Made by a program: the position numbers and the translations under genes
Assembly: GCA_014654775.1 (NCBI GenBank)
Contig: JACVZW010000073.1
Coordinates: 148,035 to 212,034, forward strand
Origin: Paracoccaceae bacterium
Lineage (GTDB): Bacteria > Pseudomonadota > Alphaproteobacteria > Rhodobacterales > Rhodobacteraceae
Length of the DNA stretch: 64,000 nt
Direction: 5' to 3'
Shown here: one piece after another, positions 1-8,399 of the stretch
How the letters are laid out: each line of letters begins with the position of its first letter
How positions within the stretch are numbered: the stretch's first letter is position 1
The notes under the pieces: generated by a model
Database searches by the model: none
What the model saw: only the letters and a program-made list of their open reading frames with translations
Told to the model about the DNA's origin: nothing

Positions 1-595
1 GCCCCCCCTGCCCCAGCGTGACCCCGGTCACGCGACCCGCGGCGGTGGTGATCCCTGTCACCTCATCCGTCAGGAAGCGCGCGCCTTGCATGCGGGCGGC
101 GCTGCGAAAGCCGTTCAGGAGACCCATATTGTCAAAGAACCCTTCGTCGCGCGGGCCGAAGCTGGCCCCGGACAGGTCTTCGGTATTGAGCCACGGGAAG
201 CGGGCAGCGGTCTGGGCGGGGGTCCAGATCTCGGTCGCGGCGCCGTGGTTGCGTTGGAGGGCGGCGACATCGGTAAGCGTCGCAAGGCCTTCGGTCGTGG
301 TGGCAAGGAAAAGATAGCCGTTTTCCCGCAATCCCAGATCGGGGATGCCGACATCCTGCCCCAGATGGGTCTGAAAATCCTTGATGAAGCGGATGCCGAA
401 GCGCGACATTTCCACATTCACCGGGTTGGTGAATTGCTGCCGGATCCCAGCAGCGGCAAGCGCGGTGGAGGAGCGCGCATAGGTCGGATCGCGTTCGACG
501 ACGAGAACGGAAAGGCCGGGTTGCATCCGGGTGAGCCAGAAGGCGACCGATGCGCCCATCACGCCTCCGCCGATGACCACCACATCCGCCTGCAT
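1..595 (-). CDS. FAD-dependent oxidoreductase (DadA/SoxB-like), 3' part missing at window edge
   Basis: About 198 N-terminal residues are visible; the rest lies beyond base 1. The protein opens with a dinucleotide-binding fold (VVVIGGGVMGAS, about residues 5-16) followed by an ExxR-like segment (VVERD, about residues 33-37). These are hallmarks of the DAO superfamily, which includes glycine or sarcosine oxidases and D-amino acid dehydrogenases. The segment GIRQQF is common in SoxB/DadA-like members. The ATG at 595 follows a purine-rich stretch (GGGGGGAAGGC) that can serve as ribosome binding site. It is divergent from the LuxR-type gene that follows. Substrate cannot be predicted from this fragment. 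Confidence 0.8.
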   Translation of the reverse strand, partial: MQADVVVIGGGVMGASVAFWLTRMQPGLSVLVVERDPTYARSSTALAAAGIRQQFTNPVNVEMSRFGIRFIKDFQTHLGQDVGIPDLGLRENGYLFLATTTEGLATLTDVAALQRNHGAATEIWTPAQTAARFPWLNTEDLSGASFGPRDEGFFDNMGLLNGFRSAARMQGARFLTDEVTGITTAAGRVTGVTLGQGG

Positions 596-719
596 GCCTT
601 CCCCCCCGCGACTCGGCACCGCGGACTTTGACAGCGCCGCGCCCGCGTGGTTAGACAGGATTGGGGACAAGAACAACCCGCGCCTGTGTTTGGGAAGGGC
701 GCGGCGAGGGGATGGAAAG

Positions 720-1514
720 GTGAGCGAGGTACTTCCGCTTTTGGCGCGGATTGCCGAGGCCACGGCTGTGGGGCCAGTTTGGCAGGCAGCCACGGGCTAT
801 TTCGCCCGGCTGGGTTTCGGCAGGGTCAACTATGGCTATACGCGCTTTTTGAACGACAAGACGATCGGCAATCCGGAGGATGCGGTCTTTTTGACAACCG
901 CCGATCCGGAATATGCGCGGCGTTATTTCGCGGGCGGGCTTTATGCGCGGACGCCCGCCTTCCGCTGGGCGCAGCAGAACACCGGGGCCAGCACTTGGAG
1001 TTGGGTCGGCGAGGCACTGGCACGCGGAGAGCTTTCGCCGGAAGAGGTGGCGGCGGTGCAGCAGAACCTCGCTATGGGGATCTGCGCGGGCGTGACGGTG
1101 AGTTTTCCCGAAACCTCCACCCGCGCCAAAGGGGCGTTGGGGATGATCGCCGATCCGGGGATGGATCACGCCATGGTCGAGCAGGTCTGGAGCGCGCGGC
1201 GCGACGAGATTCTGGCCGTGGCCAATATGATGCACTTGAAGATCGTCAACATGCCGGGGGCGAACCGGCGGCGGCCTCTGACCCAGCGACAGCGCGAGGC
1301 GCTGGAATGGGTGGCGGATGGCAAGACCGCACAGGATGTGGCGCTGCTGATGGATGTCTCGCCCGCGATGGTGGAAAAGCATCTGCGGCTGGCGCGCGAG
1401 GCTCTGGATGTGGAGACGACGGCGCAGGCGGTGGCGAAGGCTGCGCTTTTGAACATGATCTTCCAGAAAGAGGAGGGCGCGTCCCCCCTGCCCCCGGCAG
1501 CAGCCGCAAGGTAG
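720..1514 (+). CDS. LuxR-family transcriptional regulator with autoinducer-binding-type N-terminus
   Basis: This is a 264-residue protein with an N-terminal domain resembling the LuxR autoinducer-binding fold (about residues 10-165) and a C-terminal LuxR/GerE helix-turn-helix from about residue 183 (LTQRQREALEWVADGKT...). It probably activates or represses genes in response to a small ligand, perhaps an acyl-homoserine lactone. The frame stays open further upstream, but that extension overlaps the divergent oxidoreductase. I chose GTG at 720 because AGGGGATGGAAAG precedes it and it starts the conserved part. No luxI-type synthase is visible in the window, so it may be a LuxR solo. Ligand and targets are unknown. 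Confidence 0.8.
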   Translation: MSEVLPLLARIAEATAVGPVWQAATGYFARLGFGRVNYGYTRFLNDKTIGNPEDAVFLTTADPEYARRYFAGGLYARTPAFRWAQQNTGASTWSWVGEALARGELSPEEVAAVQQNLAMGICAGVTVSFPETSTRAKGALGMIADPGMDHAMVEQVWSARRDEILAVANMMHLKIVNMPGANRRRPLTQRQREALEWVADGKTAQDVALLMDVSPAMVEKHLRLAREALDVETTAQAVAKAALLNMIFQKEEGASPLPPAAAAR

Positions 1515-1760
1515 GGAATCCCTGACTGGCCTTACCCAAGGTTAACTGATGATATGTTAACACGTTCCGCGAGTGGTGGCTTCGGCCCGGGACGGCCCAT
1601 CGGAGGATCGGTGCGATTTTCGCCGGATCGGGTGGGTAGGTTCCCGCTCCCCTCCCCGGGGATTGGGGGCTTCAGTCGGACGGGCGGAAATTTCCCGCCG
1701 CCCGCAAGACGCCGGTCGGTGCGCCCGCTGCCTTATCCCCATGGCATGGCGCGCAGAGAT

Positions 1761-1790
1761 ACGGTGCAGCCGCAAGGCTGCACCGTTTTT
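1761..1790 (+). terminator. intrinsic terminator
   Basis: A perfect 11-bp stem (ACGGTGCAGCC / GGCTGCACCGT) with a GCAA loop is followed directly by a T tract. It would end transcription from the LuxR-type gene or from an unannotated small transcript upstream. Confidence 0.85.
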
Positions 1791-1848
1791 CTTTGTGCCG
1801 GAGGCGAGTGTTCCGCACGCTGCGTGATCTTGGCAGGATCTGAAACGG

Positions 1849-1880
1849 AAAAGGCCCGCCCCTTTCGGAGCGGGCCCTTT
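1849..1880 (-). terminator. intrinsic terminator of rpsB-tsf
   Basis: Read on the minus strand, AAAGGGCCCGC pairs with GCGGGCCTTTT with one bulged G. It lies 20 bases after the tsf stop codon and ends in a T tract. It fits a rho-independent terminator for the rpsB-tsf transcript. Confidence 0.75.
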
Positions 1881-1899
1881 GTCCATGCAGAGCGGAAGA

Positions 1900-2796
1900 T
1901 CAGCCCTGAAGTGCCTTGGCGACTTCGGCGGCGAAATCTTCTTTCTCTTTCTCGATGCCTTCCCCGACGGCCATACGGACGAAGGCCACAACCTCGACAC
2001 CGGCCTCTTTCGCGGCCTGCGCCACGGTGACATCGGGGTTGATCACGAACTTCTGGTTCAGCAGCGTCGATTCCTCGAAGAACTTCTTCATCCGGCCCGG
2101 GATGATGTTGTTCTGGATGACGGCTTCGGGCTTCGGCTTGGCCGAGGCCGCGTTTTCTTCCAGCGCCTTGGCCGTTTGCACGGCCAGTTCACGGGCCACG
2201 ACCTCGGGGTCCATGTCGGCTTCGGACAGCGAGACCGGCGAGGTGGCGGCGATATGCATCGCAATCTGCTTGCCGATGCCGCTGTCGGCGCCCTTCAGCG
2301 CGACGAGCACGCCAATCCGGCCAAGACCATCGGCGGCGGCGGTGTGGACGTAGGCCGCCACGCTGTCACCTTCGACGGCGGCCATGCGGCGCAGCGTCAT
2401 GTTCTCACCGATGGTGACGATTGCATCGGTGAGCGAGGCTTCGACCGACTTGCCATTGAGCGCGGCGGTTTTCAGCGCGTCGATATCCGAAACGCCGAGG
2501 GCGGCGGTGGTGATGCCGCGCACGAGCGCCTGGAAATCGGCGTTCTTGCCGACGAAGTCGGTTTCCGAGTTCACCTCGACAGCGACACCCTTGCCGCCCG
2601 AGACGGCGACGCCGACAAGGCCTTCGGCGGCGACGCGGTCGGCCTTCTTGGCGGCCTTGGCGAGGCCCTTGGTGCGCAGCCAGTCGACGGCGGCTTCCAT
2701 GTCGCCATTCGTCTCGGTCAGCGCCTTTTTGGCATCCATCATCCCCGCGCCGGTCGAATCGCGCAGTTCCTTCACCATTGCTGCGGTGATCGTCAT
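1900..2796 (-). CDS. tsf: elongation factor Ts
   Basis: A 298-residue EF-Ts, the guanine nucleotide exchange factor that regenerates EF-Tu-GTP in the cytoplasm during translation. The N-terminal UBA-like segment ([19 protein letters not shown]) is followed by the diagnostic EF-Tu contact motif TDFVGKN at about residues 79-85. Length is normal for alphaproteobacteria. It lies 69 bp downstream of rpsB on the same strand, the near-universal rpsB-tsf arrangement. A hairpin in the gap could tune the ratio of S2 to EF-Ts. An intrinsic terminator follows the gene. Confidence 0.98.
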   Translation of the reverse strand: MTITAAMVKELRDSTGAGMMDAKKALTETNGDMEAAVDWLRTKGLAKAAKKADRVAAEGLVGVAVSGGKGVAVEVNSETDFVGKNADFQALVRGITTAALGVSDIDALKTAALNGKSVEASLTDAIVTIGENMTLRRMAAVEGDSVAAYVHTAAADGLGRIGVLVALKGADSGIGKQIAMHIAATSPVSLSEADMDPEVVARELAVQTAKALEENAASAKPKPEAVIQNNIIPGRMKKFFEESTLLNQKFVINPDVTVAQAAKEAGVEVVAFVRMAVGEGIEKEKEDFAAEVAKALQG

Positions 2797-2821
2797 GTCA
2801 GACTCCTGAAATTCGAGAGTG

Positions 2822-2845
2822 ACCCGGGAGGTATCCCCCCCGGGT
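2822..2845 (-). other. hairpin in the rpsB-tsf intercistronic gap
   Basis: On the minus strand ACCCGGG and CCCGGGT, extended by partly paired G and C runs, form a stem of 7-10 bp in the 69-bp gap between rpsB and tsf. No T tract follows, so it is not a full terminator. It may act as a processing or attenuation element for tsf. Confidence 0.45.
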
Positions 2846-2865
2846 AAATGCCACGTGACAGAGGA

Positions 2866-3624
2866 TCAGGCCTCGGCGATGGCCTCTTCCTCGGGCGCGG
2901 TTTCCAGCGCGCCGACGTCGATGCCCGCCGCGCCAAGCTGTGCGGACATGCCGTCCAGCGCCGCGCGGGCGATGAGGTCGCAGTAAAGCGCGATGGCGCG
3001 GGCGGCGTCATCATTGCCGGGGATCACGTAATCCACGCCCTTGGGCGAGCAGTTGGTGTCGACCACGGCCACGACCGGGATGCCGAGCTTCTGCGCTTCG
3101 AGGATGGCGAGGTCTTCCTTGCCCACATCGATGATGAAGATCAGGTCCGGGGTGCCGCCCATTTCACGGATGCCGCCCAGCGAGGCCTGAAGCTTGGCCT
3201 GCTCGCGTTCCATGTTCAGACGCTCTTTCTTCGTCAGGCCTTCGGCGCCATTGGCCATCAGCTCGTCGATCTGCTTGAGGCGCTGGATGGACTGCGAGAC
3301 GGTCTTCCAGTTGGTGAGCGTGCCGCCCAGCCAGCGATGGTTCATGTAGAACTGGGCGCATTTTTCGGCGGCTTCGGCGATCGGCTTCTGGGCCTGACGC
3401 TTGGTGCCGACGAAAAGGATGCGGCCGTTCTTGGCGACGGTGTCGCGCACGACTTTCAGCGCCTGTTCCAGCATGGGAACGGTCTGGGTCAAGTCGAGAA
3501 TATGGATGCCGTTGCGGTCACCATAGATGTACTGGCCCATCTTGGGGTTCCAGCGTGCGGTCTGGTGGCCGTAGTGAACGCCAGCTTCAAGCAGCTGACG
3601 CATGGAGAACTCGGGAAGAGCCAT
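2866..3624 (-). CDS. rpsB: 30S ribosomal protein S2
   Basis: A 252-residue ribosomal protein S2, which binds the head/body junction of the 30S subunit and is needed for S1 docking. The N-terminus ([19 protein letters not shown]) and the segments TRWNPKM-like and FVGTKRQAQ are characteristic of the family. A good ribosome binding site (AAGGAATAGG) precedes the ATG. It is the first gene of the rpsB-tsf operon and has a recognisable sigma70-type promoter about 120 bp upstream. The C-terminal 20 residues are acidic and alanine-rich, as in relatives. Confidence 0.98.
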   Translation of the reverse strand: MALPEFSMRQLLEAGVHYGHQTARWNPKMGQYIYGDRNGIHILDLTQTVPMLEQALKVVRDTVAKNGRILFVGTKRQAQKPIAEAAEKCAQFYMNHRWLGGTLTNWKTVSQSIQRLKQIDELMANGAEGLTKKERLNMEREQAKLQASLGGIREMGGTPDLIFIIDVGKEDLAILEAQKLGIPVVAVVDTNCSPKGVDYVIPGNDDAARAIALYCDLIARAALDGMSAQLGAAGIDVGALETAPEEEAIAEA

Positions 3625-3741
3625 GTCCTATTCCTTTCCGGTTTAGCCCTTGGCATCGCTGTCTTACCCCTCTCGGGGCAACCGGCGGACCTGACGGGAT
3701 TTCTCCCCGCCAGGCCCAAGCGAAGCCTGTGAAGTGCGCGC

Positions 3742-3770
3742 CGTTTAGGGGGTTTTGGCGCGGGATGCAA
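3742..3770 (-). promoter_or_regulatory. predicted sigma70 promoter of rpsB-tsf
   Basis: On the minus strand TTGCAT (3770-3765) and TAAACG (3747-3742) are separated by exactly 17 bp. This predicts a start of transcription near 3735 and a 5' leader of about 110 nt before rpsB, long enough for autoregulation by S2. It is a prediction from sequence only. Confidence 0.55.
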
Positions 3771-3812
3771 GCGGGGTTGGGACTATCGGGCTGAAACGCC
3801 GGGCGAAGTCCT

Positions 3813-3850
3813 AAAATCTTCGAATTTTTTTGCAAATTTCTTCGAAGAAA
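3813..3850. repeat. dispersed AT-rich TTCGAAGA repeat, copy 1
   Basis: This 38-bp AT-rich sequence consists of a TCTTCGAA box, a TTTTTGCAAA linker and the palindrome TTTCTTCGAAGAAA. A near-identical element occurs in inverted orientation at 8400-8441. It lies 9 bp after the stop codon of the small membrane protein gene, on that gene's 3' side. Its low GC contrasts sharply with its surroundings. Confidence 0.7.
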
Positions 3851-3859
3851 CCTGCGCGT

Positions 3860-4042
3860 TCAGGACGTGCGGCTGCGCAGCAAGGTAACGAGGAGCGTTG
3901 CGAGGCAGGCAAGGCCCAGAAGGTCGAGCATGCCATATTCGCGCGGAATGCCGTGCGCAAAGGTCGAGGCTTCGTATCCGGCGAACCAGCCTGACAATCC
4001 CCAGAACACCATCCAGACTGCGGCGCGTTGCTGCTGCGACAT
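3860..4042 (-). CDS. small hypothetical membrane protein
   Basis: A 60-residue protein with two likely membrane segments (about residues 8-22 and 38-54) and a basic end (LRSRTS). The start is supported by a strong purine-rich ribosome binding site (GGAAGGGGGG) upstream of the ATG. It is not a family I recognise. It lies between rpsB and the divergently transcribed pseudouridine kinase gene. The repeat element that follows directly after its stop codon suggests a real transcription unit end. Confidence 0.55.
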   Translation of the reverse strand: MSQQQRAAVWMVFWGLSGWFAGYEASTFAHGIPREYGMLDLLGLACLATLLVTLLRSRTS

Positions 4043-4228
4043 GGCCTACCCCCCTTCCACGTCCAACCACGGTGAAACAAATGGGATCGGGTCGCAGAGC
4101 AAACAAGGTGGGACGGCGGCGCGGGACTGTGCCGAAACCTCGTGGCAAAGTCCTCGTGCCGCATTTTGCGGGGGCGGGCGGTGGCGGCACGGGTTGAAAG
4201 CCCCTGCCCTTCGCCTCTAGATGGGCGC

Positions 4229-5125
4229 ATGAACACGCATCCCGACATCCTCTGCATCGGTTCGGTCCTGTGGGACATCATCGGCCGTTCCGCAATCGTG
4301 ATGCGGCAGGGGTCGGACGTGCCGGGTCGGATCACCCGGCTGCCGGGGGGCGTGGCGATGAACATCGCGATGACGCTGTCGCGGTTCGGCCTGCGTCCTG
4401 CGGTGCTGACCTCCATCGGGCGCGATGCAGCCGGCGATGAACTGGTCGCCGCCTGCGCGCGGCTGGGTGTGGAGACGCGGTTCGCCTATCGGTCGGACGA
4501 TCTGCCCACCGATCAATACATGGCGGTGGAAGGGGCGAATGGGCTGATTGCGGCCATTGCCGACGCCCATTCGCTCGAGGCGGCGGGGGAAAAGATCCTG
4601 CGCCCCTTGGCCGACGGGACGCTGGGCACGGAAGCCGCGCCTTGGGGTGGCATGATCGCGCTGGATGGAAACCTGACCGTGCATCTTCTGGCGGAAATCG
4701 CCGCATCGCCCCTCTTTGCTGCGGCCGATCTGCGCGTGGCACCCGCCAGCCCCGGCAAGGCGGAACGTCTGATCCCGCTTATGTCGCACGGGCGGGCGGT
4801 GCTATACGTCAATCTCGAAGAGGCGCGGCTGATCGGGCATGAGGCTTATGACAGTGCGGGCGCGGCGGCAGAAGGTCTGCTGGCGCGCGGCGCGGCGCGG
4901 GTTCTGGTCACCGATGGCGGGCGGGCCTGCGCGGAAGGCACTCAGGGCCAAGGCGTGATCGTCGATCACCCGCCACAGGTGATGGTGACGCGGGTCACGG
5001 GCGCGGGCGACACCTTCATGGCCGCCCATGTGGTGGCCGAACGGCGCGGCGCGGATCGGGCAGCGGCCCTTGCCGCCGCGATCCGGGCGGCTGCCACCTA
5101 TGTCAGTGGGGAGACACCGGCATGA
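4229..5125 (+). CDS. psuK: PfkB-family kinase, probable pseudouridine kinase
   Basis: A 298-residue ribokinase/PfkB-family sugar kinase. The N-terminal GSVLWDIIGRS segment, the PGGVAMNIA substrate-binding loop and the C-terminal anion-hole motif TGAGDTF, with catalytic Asp near residue 261, are all present. In this family position next to psuG decides the substrate: PsuK phosphorylates pseudouridine to its 5'-phosphate, which PsuG then cleaves. The frame is open 29 codons further upstream, but the ATG at 4229 starts the conserved domain. Its stop overlaps the start of the DUF1349 gene (ATGA), so the genes are translationally coupled. The pseudouridine assignment rests on context. Confidence 0.85.
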   Translation: MNTHPDILCIGSVLWDIIGRSAIVMRQGSDVPGRITRLPGGVAMNIAMTLSRFGLRPAVLTSIGRDAAGDELVAACARLGVETRFAYRSDDLPTDQYMAVEGANGLIAAIADAHSLEAAGEKILRPLADGTLGTEAAPWGGMIALDGNLTVHLLAEIAASPLFAAADLRVAPASPGKAERLIPLMSHGRAVLYVNLEEARLIGHEAYDSAGAAAEGLLARGAARVLVTDGGRACAEGTQGQGVIVDHPPQVMVTRVTGAGDTFMAAHVVAERRGADRAAALAAAIRAAATYVSGETPA

Positions 5126-5703
5126 GCAGGTTCACGCGGATGACATGGCTGAACCCGCCCGAAGAGGCGGTGGAGGTTCCGGGCGGGATCGAAGTCGTGA
5201 CCGGCGAGAGGACGGATTTCTGGCGCGAGACCTTCTACGGGTTTGTCCGCCACAACGGGCATTTCCTATGGGAATCCGTGCAGGGGGATTTCACAGCGGA
5301 AGTGACCATCTCGGGGAAGTACCGCGCGCTTTACGATCAGGCGGGGCTGATGATGCTGCTGTCGGATCAGCACTGGATCAAGTGCGGTGTGGAGGTGAAT
5401 GACGGCGTGCCAGTCTTTTCGACGGTGGTGACGAACCTGCGGTCGGACTGGGCGACGATGCCCCTGCCCTTTGATCCCACGACGGTGCGGCTGCGGCTGA
5501 GCCGTCACGGCGATGCGGTGCGGGTGGATGTGGCGCGGCCCGAGGGCGGCTGGTGGCTCGCGCGGTTGGGATACATGCCCGCAGGCCTGCCCGCCAAGGT
5601 GGGGATCATGGCTTGTTCGCCGGAACGGGCGCGGTTCCGGGTGGTGTTCCGCGACTATCGCTGTGGCCCGGCCATCGCGCGTGATCTGCATAACGGAGAG
5701 TGA
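5122..5703 (+). CDS. DUF1349 protein inside the pseudouridine operon
   Basis: A 193-residue protein resembling DUF1349, predicted to adopt a concanavalin/lectin-like beta-sandwich. Aromatic and glycine-rich stretches are visible (FYGFVRHNGHFLWES, YDQAGLMMLLSDQHWIKCGVE). No signal peptide or membrane segment is evident, so it is probably cytoplasmic. It overlaps the kinase gene by 4 bp and ends 1 bp before the psuG start, which makes a function linked to pseudouridine or its ribose part likely. The exact role is unknown; a sugar-binding or mutarotase-like role is possible but not shown. Confidence 0.8.
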   Translation: MSRFTRMTWLNPPEEAVEVPGGIEVVTGERTDFWRETFYGFVRHNGHFLWESVQGDFTAEVTISGKYRALYDQAGLMMLLSDQHWIKCGVEVNDGVPVFSTVVTNLRSDWATMPLPFDPTTVRLRLSRHGDAVRVDVARPEGGWWLARLGYMPAGLPAKVGIMACSPERARFRVVFRDYRCGPAIARDLHNGE

Positions 5704-5704
5704 G

Positions 5705-6616
5705 ATGGATGTGCTGACCTTTGCGCCCGAAGTGGCCGTTGCGCTGCAGAAGGGCGCGCCAGTGGTGGCGCTGGAATCCACCATCATCACCCATGGGATG
5801 CCCTTTCCGCAAAATCTGGAAACCGCGCAAAGGGTCGAGGCCGAGGTCCGCGCCCATGGTGCGGTGCCCGCCACGATGGCGGTGATTGAGGGGCGCATCC
5901 ATGTCGGGCTGACAGAGGGGGAACTTTTGTCCCTGGCGCAGGCGAAGGGGGTTGCAAAGCTGTCACGCGCCGATCTGGCGGCTTGTCTTGCGACAGGCGG
6001 CACCGGGGCCACGACGGTGGCCGCCACGATGATCTGCGCGCGGCTGGCGGGGATTTCCGTCTTTGCCACGGGCGGGATCGGCGGCGTGCATCGCGGGGCG
6101 GAAACGAGTTTCGACATCAGCGCCGATCTACCGGAACTGGCGCAGACGGCGGTGACGGTGGTGGCGGCCGGGGCGAAGGCGATCCTTGACCTGCCCAAGA
6201 CGCTGGAATGGCTGGAAACGGCGGGGGTCCCGGTCATCGCCTTTGGGCAGGATGCCTTTCCGGCCTTCTGGTCGCGCGAGTCCGGGTTGAAGGCGCCCTT
6301 GCGGATGGACCGAGCCGAGGACATCGCGGCGGCAGCACGGATGCGGGCGCGGCTGGGGCTGCCCGGCGGGCAGCTTGTGGCCAATCCGATTCCGGCAGCG
6401 GCCGAGATCCCGCGGGCCGAGATCATGCCGGTGGTGGAGGCCGCATTGGCCGATGCGGCAGCGCAAGGGATCGCCGCCAAGGCGGTGACGCCTTTCCTGC
6501 TGCAGCGCATCTTCGAATTGACGGAGGGGCGGTCGCTGGAGGCCAATATCGCCCTTGTTCTGAACAATGCGCGGCTGGGGGCTGCGATTGCGGGGGCCAT
6601 GGCGCGCGGGGCGTGA
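5705..6616 (+). CDS. psuG: pseudouridine-5'-phosphate glycosidase
   Basis: A 303-residue member of the PsuG (indigoidine synthase A-like) family. It reversibly cleaves the C-C glycosidic bond of pseudouridine 5'-phosphate to uracil and ribose 5-phosphate. Family signatures include VALESTIITHGMP near the N-terminus, the glycine/threonine-rich TGGTGATTVAATM and FATGGIGGVHRGAE, and TPFLLQRIFELT near the C-terminus. Length is normal. The ATG at 5705 follows a GGAGAGTGAG ribosome binding site inside the DUF1349 stop region. It completes an operon for salvage of pseudouridine from RNA turnover. Confidence 0.96.
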   Translation: MDVLTFAPEVAVALQKGAPVVALESTIITHGMPFPQNLETAQRVEAEVRAHGAVPATMAVIEGRIHVGLTEGELLSLAQAKGVAKLSRADLAACLATGGTGATTVAATMICARLAGISVFATGGIGGVHRGAETSFDISADLPELAQTAVTVVAAGAKAILDLPKTLEWLETAGVPVIAFGQDAFPAFWSRESGLKAPLRMDRAEDIAAAARMRARLGLPGGQLVANPIPAAAEIPRAEIMPVVEAALADAAAQGIAAKAVTPFLLQRIFELTEGRSLEANIALVLNNARLGAAIAGAMARGA

Positions 6617-6678
6617 AGGTTCGGGTTGTGCGGGCCGCGCGCTGTTCCTAGATTGGCGGGAACAAGGGAACCGGGGCA

Positions 6679-7356
6679 ATGAGCGAAACATCACCGCCGC
6701 GGCGCAGCCTTCTTGGCGCGCTGCGGGCGAGCTTTCTGACGGGACTGGTCGTCGTCCTGCCCACGGGGTTGACCCTGTGGCTGATCTGGTCGGTCGTGGG
6801 CTGGCTGGACGCGTGGATATTGCCGCTGATCCCCGCGGCCTATCAGCCCGAGGAAATTGTGCATCGGGTCTTTGGACCGGATGTGTCTTTCCCGCTGCGG
6901 GGCGTGGGGGTGGCGGTCTTCCTTGTCTTCACCGTCCTAATCGGCTGGATGGCACGGGGGTTTCTGGGCCGGACGCTGATGGGTCAGGCCGAGCGGTTCG
7001 TCGACCGGGTGCCCGTGGTGCGGTCGGTCTATGGCGGGCTGAAGCAGATCACCGAAACGGTTTTCGCGCAGAAGGAAAAGACCTTCGACCGGACCTGTCT
7101 GGTGGAGTTTCCGCGCCCCGGCGTCTGGGCGGTGGGTCTTGTCGCCTCTTCGCCCAAGGGCGAGATCGCGGCGAAGCTGCCGGGCGACATGATCGCGGTG
7201 TTCGTTGCGCTGACCCCGCTCACCTCCGGCGTGCTCATCTACGTTCCGCGCGAGACGGTGATCTTTCTGGATATGAAACCGGACGAGGCGGCGAAACTGG
7301 TCGTGTCGGGCGGGCTGGTCTATCCGGCGGCGAAAGAGCCGCTGATCTCCAAGTGA
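6679..7356 (+). CDS. DUF502 family membrane protein
   Basis: A 225-residue inner-membrane protein of the DUF502 family. Two hydrophobic segments are visible: about residues 17-40 (FLTGLVVVLPTGLTLWLIW) and 74-95 (GVGVAVFLVFTVLIGWMARG). A soluble C-terminal domain holds the family segments RVPVVRSVYGGLKQI and PLTSGVLIYVPRE. The function is unknown. It follows psuG by 62 bp on the same strand but is probably independent of pseudouridine metabolism, as the family occurs widely. It converges with the patatin gene, the two stop codons being adjacent. Confidence 0.88.
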   Translation: MSETSPPRRSLLGALRASFLTGLVVVLPTGLTLWLIWSVVGWLDAWILPLIPAAYQPEEIVHRVFGPDVSFPLRGVGVAVFLVFTVLIGWMARGFLGRTLMGQAERFVDRVPVVRSVYGGLKQITETVFAQKEKTFDRTCLVEFPRPGVWAVGLVASSPKGEIAAKLPGDMIAVFVALTPLTSGVLIYVPRETVIFLDMKPDEAAKLVVSGGLVYPAAKEPLISK

Positions 7357-7357
7357 C

Positions 7358-8374
7358 CTAGGCCAGCAGCGCGTTGAGATCGAGGCTGCCGCGTTGGCCA
7401 AGATCGCGCCCGTGGCTGGCAAGGAAGGCATCGGTCGCGGCGCGGCCTGCATCATGCAGGCGCGTGATCAGGCCGGGATTGGGCGAAAGCTTGGTGCCCG
7501 CAGAGAGTTCCGTCATCAGGGCGTCATCGGCGATCAGGTGCAGAAGCACATCCTTCATCTGCCCCCGCTCCATCCGGCCTTCGGCGATCAGCCGTTTCAC
7601 GAACTTGATCGCGCGCAACTCGCCCAGAAGGGCGGCGTGGAAGCTGATCTCGTTGATGCGGTTCTGGATATCCAGCGGGGACATCGGCACGGCGTCCCGG
7701 AGCCATGGATTGATCGAGACGATGACGATGTCGTCGGGCAGATCAGGGGCGTAAAGCGGGTAAAGCGGCGGATTGCCGGAATAGCCGCCATCCCAATAGG
7801 TTTCGCCCTCGATCGTGACGGCCTGAAAGACGGTGGGCAGGCAGGCGGAGGCCAAAAGCGCCTCGGGCGTGAGGTCGTCCCCTTCGAAGACGCGGATGCG
7901 GCCCGTGCGCACATTGGTGGCGCCGACGAAGAGGCGCGGGCCCGCACTGGCGCAGACCCCGGAGAAATCGAGGCGGCGGACGACCGGCTCCAGCGGGTTT
8001 TCCCAGAACGGACCCCAGCCATAGGGGGACCAGACCTGCGCCGCGAGGCCTTGAGGCGAGACGGGGAAGGCCGTCTCCACCGCTTCGGTCAGCGCGCGCG
8101 AGGCGGTCCAGAAGGGCTGCATCCAGCGCGCCATGCGGAAATCACCCACATTGGCGACTTGCGCCCAGAGCGCGGCGAGACTGTCCTTCGCACCCTGCCG
8201 CCCGCCTGCGATCATCCCCGCCTTGAAGGCCGCCGCATTAAGCGCCCCGGCCGAGGTGCCGGACAAGGCGGCGACTTCGATCCCCTCCTCGTCCAGCAGG
8301 CGGTCAAGCACGCCCCACGTGAAGGCGCCATGCGCGCCGCCGCCTTGTAGGGCGAGGTTGAGGCGGATGGTCAT
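7358..8374 (-). CDS. patatin-like phospholipase / acyl hydrolase
   Basis: A 338-residue serine lipid acyl hydrolase of the patatin family. The oxyanion motif GGGAHG (residues 11-16), the nucleophile elbow GTSAG with Ser41, and the Asp of DGG near residue 195 form the expected Ser-Asp dyad. No signal peptide is present, so it acts in the cytoplasm or at the inner membrane. The frame extends 31 codons upstream, but ATG 8374 begins the conserved start MTIRLNLALQGGG. It lies downstream of 3-hydroxybutyrate dehydrogenase on the same strand, which hints at a role in lipid or polyhydroxybutyrate turnover, but that is inference. Confidence 0.9.
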   Translation of the reverse strand: MTIRLNLALQGGGAHGAFTWGVLDRLLDEEGIEVAALSGTSAGALNAAAFKAGMIAGGRQGAKDSLAALWAQVANVGDFRMARWMQPFWTASRALTEAVETAFPVSPQGLAAQVWSPYGWGPFWENPLEPVVRRLDFSGVCASAGPRLFVGATNVRTGRIRVFEGDDLTPEALLASACLPTVFQAVTIEGETYWDGGYSGNPPLYPLYAPDLPDDIVIVSINPWLRDAVPMSPLDIQNRINEISFHAALLGELRAIKFVKRLIAEGRMERGQMKDVLLHLIADDALMTELSAGTKLSPNPGLITRLHDAGRAATDAFLASHGRDLGQRGSLDLNALLA

Positions 8375-8399
8375 GCGAGGAACCCTGCCGGGCTGGGCC

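Larger units (their letters stand above)
1515..1899. other. 385-bp intergenic stretch between luxR-type gene and tsf
   Basis: No convincing coding frame was seen. Contents: two GTTAAC hexamers 9 bp apart near 1542-1562 (GTTAAC is self-complementary, so together they form a dyad), GC-rich hairpin-forming sequence at about 1600-1720, a strong plus-strand terminator at 1761-1790 and the tsf terminator at 1849-1880. The terminator sits almost 250 bp after the luxR-type stop codon. An unannotated small transcript or a long 3' UTR could therefore occupy 1560-1790, but no clear promoter supports this. Confidence 0.4.

Noticed and set aside
1560..1760. 6S RNA, SRP RNA, tmRNA or RNase P RNA gene
   Set aside because: The hairpin-rich stretch lacks the conserved sequence marks of these RNAs that I could check by eye; it is left as unassigned intergenic sequence.
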